Positions 26,775 through 38,427 of a stretch of 64,000 nt of DNA are shown piece by piece. The notes under the pieces are model-generated. The model saw only the letters and a program-made list of their open reading frames with translations, was not told the DNA's origin and did not search any database. Position 1 is the stretch's first letter; every line of letters begins with the position of its first letter. Source of the stretch: Nansenia antarctica (lineage: Eukaryota > Chordata > Actinopteri > Argentiniformes > Microstomatidae); assembly GCA_963989245.1 (NCBI GenBank), contig OZ022347.1, positions 40,141,794 to 40,205,793 on the forward strand. Direction: 5' to 3'. The translations under genes and the position numbers were made by a program.

Positions 26775-29594
26775 CTAGAAGTTGGTACGCAAAACGAGAA
26801 GACAGTAACAGCGGAGTTCCTGAAACAGCAAAGGATTCCTCACGATATCGCCCGCTTACCGGGAGAACAATGGTACGCAGTCCCGACCCTGAGGCGCAAA
26901 CGTCGGCGTAGGGACCGCAAGCAACGACGGGGCTGCAGGGGAGGCCTGCTAGCTAGGCTGAGGAAGTGCCCGGACAAGCCAGCTTTGCCGAGTATATTCC
27001 TATCCAACGTCAGGTCCCTGACTAATAAGATGGACGAATTGAGACTACAGGTCGCCAAAAATAACATCGTGGGAGATAGCTGTGTGATTATTCTCACTGA
27101 AACCTGGCTAAATGACACTATCCTGGACTCCGCGATTAGCCTAGAAGGACGGACCCTACACCGGGCGGACCGGACTTTGCTTAGCGGAAAGACCCGCGGA
27201 GGTGGGATCATTATATCTACGAAGGATAGCTGGTGCTTAAACACGAAAACTGTAAGTAGCCACTGTTCCCAAAACCTGGAATACTTGACTGTTAAATGCC
27301 GACCCACTTACCTCCCGAGGGAATTCAATGCAGTGTATATTACAAGCGTTTACATTGCACCGAATGCAGATGGTAGCTTAGCATTGGCGCGGCTATATGA
27401 CATCATCAGTGGTCAACAAAGCGCAGACCCACAGGCAGTTCACATTATAGCTGGAGATTTTAATCATGCCGACCTGAAGGCAGTACTACCCAAGTTCTAT
27501 CAGCATGTTAAATGTGCAACAAGAGGAGAAAAAACACTGGATAAGGTATACACCAACATCAAGCGTGCTTACAAGGCTAGACCGCTAGCTCATCTAAGCA
27601 TGTCTGACCATGTGTCAATCCTCCTGATCCCAGCCTACACTACCATGAGGAAAAGTGCTCCCATCATCACTAAGACTGTCAGAACCTGGCCAGAAGGGTC
27701 CGCTCCACTGCAGATCTGCCTAAATGACACCTCATGGCAGGAATATGAGCATGAGGACCTGGAAGAGTTCACGTCGTCGGTTCTGAACCACATAGTGAAC
27801 TGCACCAAGTCAGTCACCGTGGACAAACGGGTCCGGGTCTACCCCAACACGAAGCCATGGATGACTGGGAAGGTCCAAAAACTGATCAATGAGAGGGACA
27901 ACGCCTTCTTCGCAGGGAAGGGCACACTGCTGTACAGCACCACCAGGGCTAACCTAAAGCGCGGCATCAAAGAGGCCAAGGCAGACCACAGAGAGAAGAT
28001 TGAGGAATGCTTCCTGAGCAACGACTCCAGGCGGATGTGGCAGGGGGTTCAGCACATGACAAACTTCAGAGCCAACAGGCTCACAGCCGCAGAGGACGAC
28101 CCCCTGCTGGCGGAAAAGCTGAACTCCTTCTACGCCCGGTTCGACGAGGGGCGAACGGAGGTAACCACAACACAAACACCACTCTCTCCAGCTCTCAGCA
28201 GCCTCACCCTCACAGAGCATGAAGTGAGACGCGTGCTGAAGGCGGTGGACCCCAGGAAAGCCTCGGGGCCGGATGGCGTCCTGGGACGGGTGCTGAGGGA
28301 CTGCGCCGACCAGCTGGCCGGGGTTTTCACCAACATCTTCAACCAGTCCCTGTCCCAGGCCACCATCCCACCCTGCCTGAAAACCTCAACTATCATCCCA
28401 GTCCCGAAGAAAAGCACGGTGAGCTGCCTAAACGACTACCGCCCGGTGGCACTCACACCAATCATCATGAAGTGCTTCGAGAAACTAGTCCGGGCCCACA
28501 TACTCACACGCCTCCCGCCCAACCTGGATCCATACCAGTTCGCCTACAGAGCCCACAGGTCCACAGAGGACGCCATCGCGACGACTCTCCACGCCACTCT
28601 ATCCCACCTGGAGAGGGGAAACAGCTATGCGAGACTGCTCTTTGTGGACTTCAGCTCTGCCTTCAACACCATCCTTCCAGACAGGCTAGTGACCAAACTA
28701 CTAGACCTGGGACTATCACACTCTATATGTGCATGGATCAAGGACTTCCTGACCGACCGCCCCCAGAGGGTGCGGGTGGGCTCCCACACCTCCACAGCCC
28801 TCAGACTCAGCACTGGGTCCCCCCAGGGCTGCGTGCTAAGCCCCATCCTCTACAACCTCTACACCTACGACTTCACCCCCGTCCACCCCAGCAACTCCAT
28901 CGTAAAGTTTGCAGACGACACCACCGTGGTGGGCTGCATCTCGGGGGGGGACGAGGCGGCGTGCAGGGATGAGGTAGAGCAACTGAGCAAGCTGTGCAAG
29001 GTTAACAACCTGCTGCTGAACAAGTCAAAGACCCAGGAAATCATCGTGGACTTCAGGAGGAAAAAGTCCGAGATCCAGCCCCTGCTCATCGACGGAGAGA
29101 GCGTGGAGAGAGTCTCAACCCTCCGATTCCTGGGGGTGCACATACAGGATGACCTGTCCTGGAAGAACAACACAACAGCCACCATCAAGAAGGCACAACA
29201 GCGGCTCTACATCCTGAGAGTCCTCAGGAAGGAACACATCAAGCAGGAGATAATGGTGGCCTACTACCGCGGCGCAGTGGAGAGCATCCTCACCTACGGC
29301 ATCTGCAACTGGTTCTCCAGCTGCACAACCGCGGAGAGAAATGCGCTACAGAGGGTCGTGAGAACAGCCCAGAAGATCACCGGCGCCCCCCTCCCCTCTC
29401 TGGAAGAGCTGTACAACACACGCTGTCTCAGGAAGGCCTCCAAGATCTCCAGAGACCCAACCCACCCTGGGTACAAACACTTTACCCGGCTGCCCTCGAA
29501 AAGGCGGTACAGGACCATGGCCGCAAGGACAAACAGACTGAAGCACAGCTTCTACCCCAGGGCCATCCAGGCCCTGAACACAGCAAAGACCTAG
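26775..29594 (+). CDS. LINE endonuclease-reverse transcriptase
   Basis: Open from the codon after TAA at 26,772 to TAG at 29,592-29,594. It has no ATG until 27,030, where the endonuclease has already begun. A basic linker is followed by an APE-type endonuclease (FLSNVRSLTNKMDEL, LTETWLND, AGDFNHAD, SDHVSILL). Reverse transcriptase has YRPVALTPIIMKCFEKLV, LFVDFSSAFNTI, STGSPQGCVLSPILYNLYT and KFADDTTVVG, with FADD as the catalytic box. A C-terminal region of the usual length follows. No internal stops, so copying activity is plausible if translation can start. Confidence 0.85.
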   Translation, partial: LEVGTQNEKTVTAEFLKQQRIPHDIARLPGEQWYAVPTLRRKRRRRDRKQRRGCRGGLLARLRKCPDKPALPSIFLSNVRSLTNKMDELRLQVAKNNIVGDSCVIILTETWLNDTILDSAISLEGRTLHRADRTLLSGKTRGGGIIISTKDSWCLNTKTVSSHCSQNLEYLTVKCRPTYLPREFNAVYITSVYIAPNADGSLALARLYDIISGQQSADPQAVHIIAGDFNHADLKAVLPKFYQHVKCATRGEKTLDKVYTNIKRAYKARPLAHLSMSDHVSILLIPAYTTMRKSAPIITKTVRTWPEGSAPLQICLNDTSWQEYEHEDLEEFTSSVLNHIVNCTKSVTVDKRVRVYPNTKPWMTGKVQKLINERDNAFFAGKGTLLYSTTRANLKRGIKEAKADHREKIEECFLSNDSRRMWQGVQHMTNFRANRLTAAEDDPLLAEKLNSFYARFDEGRTEVTTTQTPLSPALSSLTLTEHEVRRVLKAVDPRKASGPDGVLGRVLRDCADQLAGVFTNIFNQSLSQATIPPCLKTSTIIPVPKKSTVSCLNDYRPVALTPIIMKCFEKLVRAHILTRLPPNLDPYQFAYRAHRSTEDAIATTLHATLSHLERGNSYARLLFVDFSSAFNTILPDRLVTKLLDLGLSHSICAWIKDFLTDRPQRVRVGSHTSTALRLSTGSPQGCVLSPILYNLYTYDFTPVHPSNSIVKFADDTTVVGCISGGDEAACRDEVEQLSKLCKVNNLLLNKSKTQEIIVDFRRKKSEIQPLLIDGESVERVSTLRFLGVHIQDDLSWKNNTTATIKKAQQRLYILRVLRKEHIKQEIMVAYYRGAVESILTYGICNWFSSCTTAERNALQRVVRTAQKITGAPLPSLEELYNTRCLRKASKISRDPTHPGYKHFTRLPSKRRYRTMAARTNRLKHSFYPRAIQALNTAKT

Positions 29595-30456
29595 GTTCTG
29601 GGCCCTGGACAGTCTGGACGGATTGATGGCAGCTGCTGGACCGAAAAAAATCAGGTGTAGTGCTGAGGCACAAATATGTACATTTCTAGCCTGCAAACTG
29701 CGACACTTCAAAAGAATGTGCAATAACACTATGTGCAATATGACAACCCTAGTCGTCTATCTGTACAGTATAGTATAGTGGATAGTGTACATAGCCTTTA
29801 TTTATGTAAACCAGCTCCTTCCCTTCTTGTGTTTTTAAAAAAAACAAAAAAACTTTCCTAGCACCAGGGGAGCCACCCCTCCTAAATGTCGTTGTTTTGT
29901 ACCTGTACTGTAGCAATGACAATAAAGACCATTCATTCAAAAAACAGACATTTCCAATGAGTGAGGGTTTGTTCCAATGCTTCAATCCACTGTCCATGTA
30001 CTGTAAATATACCATTATGGTATTACCATAAAGCCCAATTCTAGCAGAATAAGAAAGATTGTATATCTACTTTAAGTAAAATAATAAAGTGCATCCAGTT
30101 AGCTCTTTAGCTGGCATGTGTGCAGCAGACTAGCTCATCTAATCACCTCTGAGCACGCTAGCTAGCTTGCTAGTTCTTTAATAATAATAATAATTCATTG
30201 AATTTATATAGCGCTTTTCCGAGGCTCAAAGACGCTGACACTATAGGGGATACGGAAAACACAAAAACAACAAGTAACATGGAACACAGAGTCAGCGAAC
30301 GGGGGGGGGGGGGGTGGGGACAGGGGAGGTGGTTAGGGGTAGGGGAGGCTGTATGCATATCAGGGGGGTGGCAGGGTTAGGGGAGATGGGTAGGGGTAGG
30401 GGAGGTTGTATGCGTGTTAAGGGGGGGGGGCGGGGGTGCCGGGATGGGGGAGATGG

Positions 30457-30933
30457 CTAGGGGTAGGGGAGGCTGTAGGCATGGGAGAACAGGTAGGTTT
30501 TGAGGTGGGATTTAAAAGTGAGAAGTGAGGGTGAGTCTCTGAGTGGTTGGGGGAGAGAGTTCCAGAGGCGGGGTGCAGCTCGTGAAAAGGCACGGTGACC
30601 GAAGCCTTTGAGTTTTGAGGGTGGGACAGTGAGGGGAACAATGGATGAGGATCGGAGGGTACGGGTAGGGCGGTGGGGGAGAAGGAGGTCAGTCAGGTAA
30701 GGGGGGGCCAGGCTATGGAGGGCTTTGTATGTGAGGATGAGGATTTTGGATGCGTTCTTTGATGGGGAGCCAGTGGAGAGAGTGGAGGACAGGAGTGATG
30801 TGGTCACGGGAGCGGGTGTTTGAAAGGAGCCGTGCAGCAGAGTTTTGGACCATCTGGAGTCTATGGAGGGAGCGGGAGGTGATGCCGGTGAGTAGGGAGT
30901 TGCAGTAGTCAAGGCGGGAGGAGATGAAGGCAT
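30457..30933 (-). pseudogene. L2-type LINE RT C-terminal remnant
   Basis: Contains SLAPPYLTDLLLPHRPTRTL and PRLWNSLPQPLRDSPSLLTF, the signature C-terminus of CR1/L2 elements. It is in a different frame from the part upstream. Confidence 0.75.
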
Positions 30934-31218
30934 GGATGAGGGATTCAGCAGCGGACGGGGAGAGGCAGTGTCTGATTTTTGCTATGTTGCGGAGATGGAA
31001 GTAGGAGGTCTTGACGATGGAGCTGACGTGGGGATCAAATGAGAGGGTGGGGTCCAGGATGAAGCCGAGGTTGCGAGCCAGGGGGGAGGGGGTGATGGTA
31101 GTGTCATCGATGGTGAGTGTGATGGGTCCGGTTTTATTGAGGGTGGATTTGGTGCCGATGAGGATGACTTCGGTCTTTTCACTGTTGAGTTTGAGGAAGT
31201 TGTGTGTGAGCCAGGTTT

Positions 31219-33213
31219 TTATTGCTGAAATGCAGTTTTCGATGTGAGTGAGGGGTGGGTTCTGGGTGGAGTTTGTGGTGATGTAGATCTGGGTGTCATC
31301 GGCGTAGCAGTGGAAGTCCAGGTTGAATTGGCGGATGATGTGACCGAGTGGGAGTGTGTAGCAGAGGAAGAGCAGGGGGCCGAGGACTGAGCTATGTGGG
31401 ACCCCCTGTGTGACAGAGGAGGAGGAGGAGGTGTGACCGGAGAGGGAGATGAACTGATGTCTGTTTGAAGGAGGATGGAGTGGGACACTGTGTCGAAGGC
31501 TGCGCTCAGGTCTAGTAGAACTAGGATGTTGAGGGCACCTGAGTCAGCGGAGGTGAGGAGATCGTTGATGACTTTGACCAGGGCTGTTTCAGTGCTGTGA
31601 TGTGGGCGGAAGCCAGATTGAAGGGGTTCGTATAGTTTGTTGGATTGGAGGTGGGAGTGAAGTTGGGCAGCGACAGCGCGCTCTAGGGTTTTGGAGAAGA
31701 ATGGTAGGTTGGAGATGGGGCGGTAGTTGGAGAGGTTGGCTGGGTCAAGAGTGGGCTTTTTGAGAATGGGGGTAACAGCGGCAAGTTTGTAGCTTGAGGG
31801 AACGTGGCCTTGGGATAGGGACTGATTGAAGAGGGCAGTGAGGTGGGGGATGAGGGCAGGGAGGCAGGCCTTGGTCAGGGTGGTAGGGAGGGGGTCGAGG
31901 GAGCAGGTGGTTGTTTTGGAGGCGGTGATGATAGTAGTGATGAGGGAGGAGTCAACAGGGGAGAAAGTAGTGAGAGGAGTAGGGGGAGGGTAATCAGGAG
32001 GGGGGAAGATGACAGCAGGGGGGGCGGGGGTGGTGGAGTTGGAGATGGAGGCAGTCAGTGAGCTGTTGATGTGGGAGATCTTGCTGTTGAAGGCGTGGAG
32101 AAAGGAGTTGCAGAGATCAGGGGAGGAAGTTGTGTTGTTGTCCGGGGGCTGGAGTAGTGTCTTGACAGTGGAGAAGAGGGTGCGGGGGTTTCGATTGGTG
32201 GTGTTGATGAGGTTGGAGTAGTAGGCAGATTTGGCAGCTTGGAGTGCGTCACGGTAGGAGGAGATATGGTGCTTGTAGGCTTCGGCTTGGACAGTGAGGT
32301 GGGTTTTGTTGTGGAGTCTTTCTAGTTGGCGGCCGGTCTGTTTCATGGTGCGTAGTTCAGGGGTGTACCAGGGGGAGGAGGTGGTGAAGGAGACAGTGAT
32401 GGTTTTCAAGGGGGCCAGTGAGTCAAGGGAGTCAGAGAGAATGGAGTTGAGCATGGTGGCATAGTCTTCCGGGTTGGTGGGAGTGGAGTCAGTGGGGAGG
32501 GCAGAAGATATGGACTGAGATAGAGTGAGTGGGTTGACAGATTTTATGTTACGGAAAGAGATGGTGCGTTTGATGGGGTGGCGCGGTAGGGGCAGGGGGG
32601 CAGAGAAGAGGATGCAGTGGTGGTCAGAGAGTGGAAATGGAAGAGGGTGGGGGTTGGATATGGGTAGGGAGGCAGAGCAGACAAGGTCGAGTGTGTGGCC
32701 TTTTACATGGGTGGGGAAGTTGATGTGCTGGGTGAGGTGGAAACAATCAAGGAGAGAGAGGAAGTCAGAGGTGAGGTTGGAGTTGGGTTTGTCGACATGG
32801 ATATTAAAGTCACCGGTGAGTAAGAGACGGGTAGAAAGGGAAGAGGCGATGGTGAGGAGTTCAGAGAGATCAGAAAGAAAAGAGGGGTGTGGCTTCGGTG
32901 GGCGGTAGAGTAGGAGTGCAGTTATGGAGTTGGGGAGTGAAAAGGCAAGGTATTCAAAGGATGACATGGGTGGGAGGTTGAGGTCCAGTATAGTGACAGT
33001 TAGGGAGTGTTTGTGGAGAGCAGCGAGACCACCCCCTCGCTTAGAGAGGCGGGGTTTAGCGATGTAGGTGTAATTAGGGGGGGTGGCCTGGTTGAGTGAG
33101 TAGTAGTCCGAGGGTTGTTGCCAGGTTTCAGTGAGGAGAAGTATGTCCAGGTTGTTGTCCAGTATCAGTTCAGATATGACAGGGGATTTGTTGGAGAGAG
33201 AGCGAGTGTTCAA
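31219..33213 (-). pseudogene. L2-type LINE endonuclease and partial reverse transcriptase
   Basis: The frame covers the endonuclease (NTRSLSNKSPVISEL, LLLTETW, TGDFNIHVD, LSDHHCILF) and RT motifs up to VLLDLSAAFDTVSHSILL. It then shifts: the rest is out of frame and low-complexity. The catalytic YADD box is encoded at 31,295-31,306 in another frame, preceded by QGVPHSSVLGPLLF. Reading frame also extends upstream of the first Met. A small deletion near 31,450 is the likely cause. Confidence 0.78.
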
Positions 33214-33635
33214 CAGTGCAAGGGAGATGGATGGGGGAGCAGGGGGGAGAGAGCGGAGGTTTGAGGGGTCAGCGGTGCGGTGTGTGGTGATGACAGGTGA
33301 GCGAGAGTTAGTCCAGAATGAGGGGATGTTTGTGCCTTCAGGGTGGTGTAGAGTCTGGTGTCGATGTTGCTGGGAGCCTCGATGGATGTAGCGGCGGCGG
33401 AGAATGCCTGCCTTGGTGGCGGCGGTGGCAGCAGCAGCAGTGAGGCGATGGTTGTGGTTCAGTGAGTGGAGGTCAGTGGCAGTATAGGTGAGACGAGAGA
33501 AGGGCAGGGGGAGGTGGGGGGTAGGTGAGATGGCCGGGAGTCTAGGGCAAAACGATAGGAGCAGCAGGAGGGTGAAACCAAGTTGAAGATGAAACCAGAG
33601 TACAGGTGGGAGTAGTTCAGTGGATAGGTTGGGAG

Positions 33636-34680
33636 TAGGGTTGGGTACCGTTTGGGTTTTATCCGGTACCGGTACCTAACCGATACTTTAAAAACGGTAC
33701 CGGTACCAAAACGGTACTTAATTCGGTACTTTTGATTTTTTAAAATGACATATATATATATATATAATAATAACACGGTCGACAACATTAAACAGCTTTT
33801 CACTTTTTTATTGCTGAGGCACAATATATATTAGTTAAATATACACTCAAATTAAAATAAATGAAAATAAAACTCCTGAGCCTTGGGGACTCCATTAAGC
33901 TGGGGGTGCCTATCGTTGGTACTGATGTCGAATACGAGTACACACTTGTTCGGCAGCCCCTCAAGGACATCAGAATATTCTTAGAAAAGGGATCTAGTGA
34001 AGAGGCCTGCATAGCCCCCAGAACCAAGAAGACCAAGAGGAAATATAACTCTGATAAACTGGAGCCCTCCACCTCGTCAAAATCCAAACTCTGTTGCCGC
34101 TCAGCTACTACTACTCCCCTCCCCCTCTCTGGTCCATGATGACACGACGATTCATTTTTCAGACACAGTAGTAGGATAAGGACAGTACCCGAATATCAAG
34201 AGATCCCCGATCATGTTGTCCACCTCGCAGAGACGCAGCCACACATACGCACAACGTCATCAACAGACGCGTCGAATCCTGGAGTGCACTGTCCAATCAA
34301 AGGCTTGCGTTCGTAAACTCGCTCTGAGAGCGTCGCAGCGCACACTGGGCCCGACGTCATAAGGGGAGCAAGTCATTTGATTGGACAGAAGGCATTCCAC
34401 GAGTGGTGATCAGAATTCCAGAACGAGTTTACGGAACGCACCCATAAGTCGAGCGTCGCGTTACGCCAACCCGCTAGCGGAAGTTGCTATTAGCAACCTT
34501 CTCGTTATCCTTCCGAACTCGCTGCTTTCACTGAGTGGAAATTTAACAGGCGATGTGACGTCGCGAGATAGAAAAGTACCGAAATGAGGCACCGAAATCT
34601 CCTTTGCGATTCGGTACGGGTACATACCGAATGTAAAGTAACCGGTACCTACCGGTACCGATTTTCGGTACCCAACCCTA
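33636..34680. mobile_element. hAT-type element, TSD GTTGGGAG
   Basis: The ends TAGGGTTGGGTACCG and CGGTACCCAACCCTA are perfect inverted repeats. GTTGGGAG flanks both sides (33,628-33,635 and 34,681-34,688). The subterminal regions are rich in GGTACC repeats. No transposase motifs recognised. Confidence 0.92.
33861..34139 (+). CDS. Unrecognised 92-residue ORF inside the hAT-type element
   Basis: MKIKLLSLGDSIKLGVPIVG, then TDVEYEYTLVRQPLKDIRIF, then a basic, serine-rich tail (PRTKKTKRKYNSDKLEPSTS). Its amino-acid balance is protein-like and it carries a nuclear-localisation-like KKTKRK. It is not a hAT motif I know. It could be a transposase N-terminus, a captured host exon, or chance. Confidence 0.35.
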   Translation: MKIKLLSLGDSIKLGVPIVGTDVEYEYTLVRQPLKDIRIFLEKGSSEEACIAPRTKKTKRKYNSDKLEPSTSSKSKLCCRSATTTPLPLSGP

Positions 34681-35734
34681 GTTGGGAGTGACTAGTAGTT
34701 GGTGGGCAGTGAGTTGTGTAAACATGGCAGTGAACCAGAGTGACAGCGTGGTGTTGTTGTTGTTGTTGTCGTATGTATTGCTAGCTTGGGACTGAACCCG
34801 CGCGGCCGGCCAGCCTAGCCGTGCCATGCCAGCGACCAAATCCCGCAGTAGTGAGTGAAGGTTGGGAAGGACTGACACTCACCTGCGGAGATGGCAACCC
34901 CCAAACCGGGGAGGGAGTGGTGGCTACCTCCCAGGACGAGGGTAGTAGCACAGCACGGCCAGGCTAGCGATGTCTGAGAGCGGCGCACAGCGGGTCGGTC
35001 GGCACGGCAACACAAAGCCGGGGGACAGGAACGATGGTGTCAAGAAGTGTGAATCCAGTGGGAGTTAGTGGTCCAGTGACGGGGTTAGTGGTGGCGGTGA
35101 ATACTGTAGTCCGGTAGTGGAGGCAGTGAGAGGCGGGAGATGGCGCGGGGGGGGGGGGGAAGCAGCGGAAGTCAGGGAAAAAATTTAATAAAATAAAGTG
35201 AAAAAATACTTGGAAAACAAAATAAGGAAAATAAAAAGCGGAGACTTTTGGGGGAAGACGGGCACACAAAACAAGGTAGACGTTGAAAACAAGAAACTAT
35301 AGACACTTTAGGACACAAAAAGACAGGACAGGGAAACAGAAGCGGCAGTCACAGTGCGGACGCCAGCGGTGCTCTGAACCCGGAAAAGCAGCTACGGCAA
35401 ACGCAACAGGACAAACAGACACTATTATTCACATCATGAAACTATAATCAGACACTTTCTAGTCACAATAATAACGACTAATTTGAACCAACTTTCTCTG
35501 TCAGAACACAGTAATTATATTTGCTAACGTTTCAACTTGCTTACTTTCTTCTGCAGAGCTTTCACCCTGCAAAAACTCTCTCGCGTCAAAACAAAACAAA
35601 ACCATTCTCCAGCGCGGCACGAAGCGAAGTGTGGAGGTAGGTCTGGCCCGCCCACCCCAAGGCAATTGTAGGGGAAATACTGAGAGCATTCTGAACGACT
35701 GGTTATGCGATAACAAACATGTCAGAAAGTTCGA

Positions 35735-35907
35735 TGTAAGTGTTTCGTAACATAGACGGGGTGAATTCTATGAATAAAAGTGTGAAAGTTCTGTCACAAA
35801 ACGCAGTTACGTATCCTCGCGCATTTTTAAGTGGGTATACGCAAATCCTTGGCCTTTCCTAGTGGGTATACGGCGTAGTCCTGCGTATCACGTAGACTAC
35901 ACCACTG
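35735..35907. mobile_element. hAT-like 3' terminal fragment
   Basis: Ends TAGACTACACCACTG. The inner part (GTTCTGTCACAAAACGC, TTACGTATCCTC) recurs at 52,690-52,792 with the same type of end. The left terminus is not found. 35,411-35,734 and 35,908-36,095 show no gene. Confidence 0.5.
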
Positions 35908-36099
35908 TTTGGTGGTTGGCCCCTTCCTCCTACTGTTTTTCAAGTCAACTTTGTTATCCTCATGAGTATAACTATTACTATTTGTATTGTTTTGTTTTCC
36001 TTCATTGGTTACTGAATAAGAATGTCTTTTGTATTTTTTTTCTAAATAAGAATATGAATAAGAATGTATTTTTTTCTAAATAAAATTAGTCCCCTGAAG

Positions 36100-36622
36100 A
36101 AGGTGATGCTACAGCATACAATGTGATTCTAGAGAATTGTATGCTTCCAACTTAGTGACAACAGTTTGGGGAAGGCCCTTTCCAGGTTCAGCATGACAAT
36201 GCCCCCATACACAAAGTGTCAACCATAATGTCAACCATAATGACATGTCAACCATGTCAACCATAATGACATGGTTTTCTGAGTTTGGTCTGGGAGAACA
36301 TGACTGGCCTTCACACAGAGCTCTGACCTCAACCCCATCGAACACCTTTGGGATGAATTGGAACGCCGACTGCAAGACTGTCCTTCTGACCCAACATCAG
36401 TGGCCGACCTCAGTAATGCTCTTGTGGCTGAATGGGAGCAAATCCCCCGCAACCATATTCTAAAATCTAGTAGAAAGTCTTCCCAGAAGAGTGGAAGCTG
36501 TTCCAGCAGCAAAGGTGGGACCAACTCCATATTACCGCCCATGGTTTTGGAATGACAAGTTCAACAAGCACATATGGGTGTGATGTTCGGGTGTCCCAAT
36601 ACTTTTGTCCATATAGTGTATA
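36100..36622 (+). pseudogene. Tc1-like transposase C-terminal fragment
   Basis: The plus frame has SDLNPIEHLWDELERRLQDC, covering the last part of the DDE domain with the E of NPIEHLWDEL, then ALVAEWEQIP. Soon after, stops and shifts appear. The fragment ends GTCCCAATACTTTTGTCCAT, a usual teleost Tc1/mariner end. A short AACCATAATGTC duplication lies within. Confidence 0.75.
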
Positions 36623-36654
36623 TGGAAACTTAATTATTTAAATGTTTTATTATT

Positions 36655-36975
36655 TATTCAGATTTACAGAATTGGAATGCTCTGCTCTTGGATCTTAGAT
36701 CAGCTGGCTCGGTCGAGGTTTTAAAAAAAACGCTAAAGACTGTCTTGTATAGACAGGCTTCTGGATAGCCCCTAGAGCCTGTCTTTCTGTGTCCTGTTGA
36801 TGTTGTTGTACACCTGTTATTTGTTTTTGTTTTCACTTGTTTGCCTGTTTTAACCTTCTGTGGCTTTCACTCTTTTATTATGCTTTATTGTTTTTCTTCT
36901 TTGTTATGTAAAGCACTTTGTGACCCTTGGTCTGGGAAAGGTGCTGTATGAATACATTTTACTTACTTACTTACA
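36655..36975 (+). mobile_element. 5'-truncated L2-type LINE 3' end
   Basis: The short frame WNALLLDLRSAGSVEVLKK resembles the L2 C-terminus. It is followed by GTAAAGCACTTTGTGACCCT and a TTAC tail (36,958-36,975). 36,976-37,559 shows no feature I can name. Confidence 0.65.
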
Positions 36976-37559
36976 CCAACTATAACCTCACCCTGCACCA
37001 GATCGGACATCAGCTCCAGTCTATGTAAGGGAACCGACAACCCTAATCCCTGATCCAAAACACTCTGTGTGTGTCTGTCTGTCCCCGGCAAGAAAGGAAC
37101 ACTGACTAACACTGACTAACACAAATGATTCAGATGCCCCCAATGTTCCTCAGGATCTTCAAAGGAACCTTTTCATCAGCCTCCCCCCCAGAGATACAAG
37201 ACCCTCGGTGATAAAAGGTGCGCAATCTGAATCAATTAATGTCTTATCAGAAACTCACAGTTTCAACAAGTCAAATTCAAGACCTTTTTTAGACCTCTTT
37301 GAATATAATTTTAGACCTATTCGCGACACCATATGATAGCTTTTTGTCATCCTCGAGGTGATGAAATTAGGGATTTGTTGAAGTCATTTATGATGACATC
37401 TGCCCCGGACTGGCCTTCCTTCTAACAGAGTCGATCTGTAATCTGTATTACCCTAAAGGTAAACTAAGATACTTAGGCTAGAGGCGGAGAGATTCACCCT
37501 GCTGTTCACTGTCTTACTTGCTTCCTCCTATTGTCATATCCCACAAATAAGCTTATAAT

Positions 37560-37768
37560 TTATAATTAATTATAATTTTGCCATTTAGCAGACGCTTTTA
37601 ATCCAAAGCGATTTACAATTACGAATTACAGGGACATTCCCCCTGGAGTAACTGAGGGCTAAGTGCCTTACTCAAGGGCACACTAGTAGTGGTGTGGTTT
37701 CAGGCGGGATTTGAACTCACAACCTTCCACAAGTCCAACTCACTATCCACTAGACCACCACTACCTCC
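37560..37768 (-). mobile_element. tRNA-derived SINE
   Basis: On minus the head reads GGTGGTCTAGTGGATAGTGA (A box) and then GTGAGTTCAAATCCCGCC (B box), as in a tRNA gene. The body is followed by the common teleost tail AAATCGCTTTGGATTAAAAG and GTCTGCTAAATGGC. No acceptor stem or anticodon arm folds, so it is a SINE rather than a tRNA gene. Confidence 0.75.
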
Positions 37769-38427
37769 CACTAGCCTCAATAATAGCACTTAGAAATCAT
37801 AGGCACTTAGGTCCCTGTATTTAATGACAGCTCTGATATTTTGTTAGGCTAGGCTAACCATTTAGTAGTAACTATAACGTGCATTGAATCTAATGTTTTA
37901 CAGTTGACAAGAAGGGTACAAGGGACCTTTGTTACATAGGGAATTCCTAATAAATGCTGTGCCTGTCTCTAAATCTTGCCACATAACCTTCTACCAAGAA
38001 CCTTCTGACTGAACGAACCTATTGCTTACTATAGCTTATTAACCTTTGAACCTAGTAATCATTTTACCCTCGCCTTAAGCATGCCTGTCATCAAGACCCT
38101 CACTAGCGCCACCTAGGGGCAAGGCCAAGTAGTGGAGCAGCGAAAGGTCAAGACTCAAGACAACCTCTCTAACTCAGCTTCCAATCGATTGCCTACGGTC
38201 ATGCCGCATGACATCAATGGTTGCAGAGTCTTCCCGCTGCTAGAGAGAGTTCATGCAAGGACATTGAGTCCTTGTAATAACTTAATCTAGTAACCTGTTA
38301 ATCCCTGATATCCAGTTCACCTATTATAAGGTCAATCCAACCGATCATACGATTGATCTACCCATTATAGAACTGGATACCTTATAGGCTTTGACCCACC
38401 CTTTCATAGGATCAGAGGCCTCTAAAC

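Larger units (their letters stand above)
26590..29940 (+). mobile_element. CR1/L2-group LINE, nearly full length
   Basis: It starts near an ACAAGATGGCGGC motif, carries one long endonuclease-RT frame and ends with CAATGACAATAAAGACCATT and an ATTC tail. The same 3' end is found at 1,553-1,680. The exact 5' edge and target duplication were not resolved. Clade placement within CR1/L2/Rex1 is from motif style only. Confidence 0.82.
30181..35410 (-). mobile_element. L2-type LINE, decayed, split by a hAT insertion
   Basis: On minus it ends in AAAAGCGCTATATAAATTCA and an AAT triplet tail, the usual L2 3' end. Endonuclease and RT are upstream, and a GC-rich leader runs to about 35,410. A hAT element (33,636-34,680) splits the leader. 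Its 5' edge is not exact. Several frame breaks show it is inactive. Confidence 0.75.

Noticed and set aside
31843..32908. Gly/Arg-rich plus-strand ORFs
   Set aside because: Antisense shadows of the C-rich L2-type LINE coding strand.
26073..35907. One giant hAT element bounded by CAGTGGTGTAGTCTA-type ends
   Set aside because: The 8-bp flanks differ (TGTGTCTT against TTTGGTGG) and the region is filled by two separate LINEs. The ends belong to related but separate copies.
37690..37768. tRNA gene on minus (A and B boxes present)
   Set aside because: No cloverleaf can be formed and the body leads into the common SINE tail.
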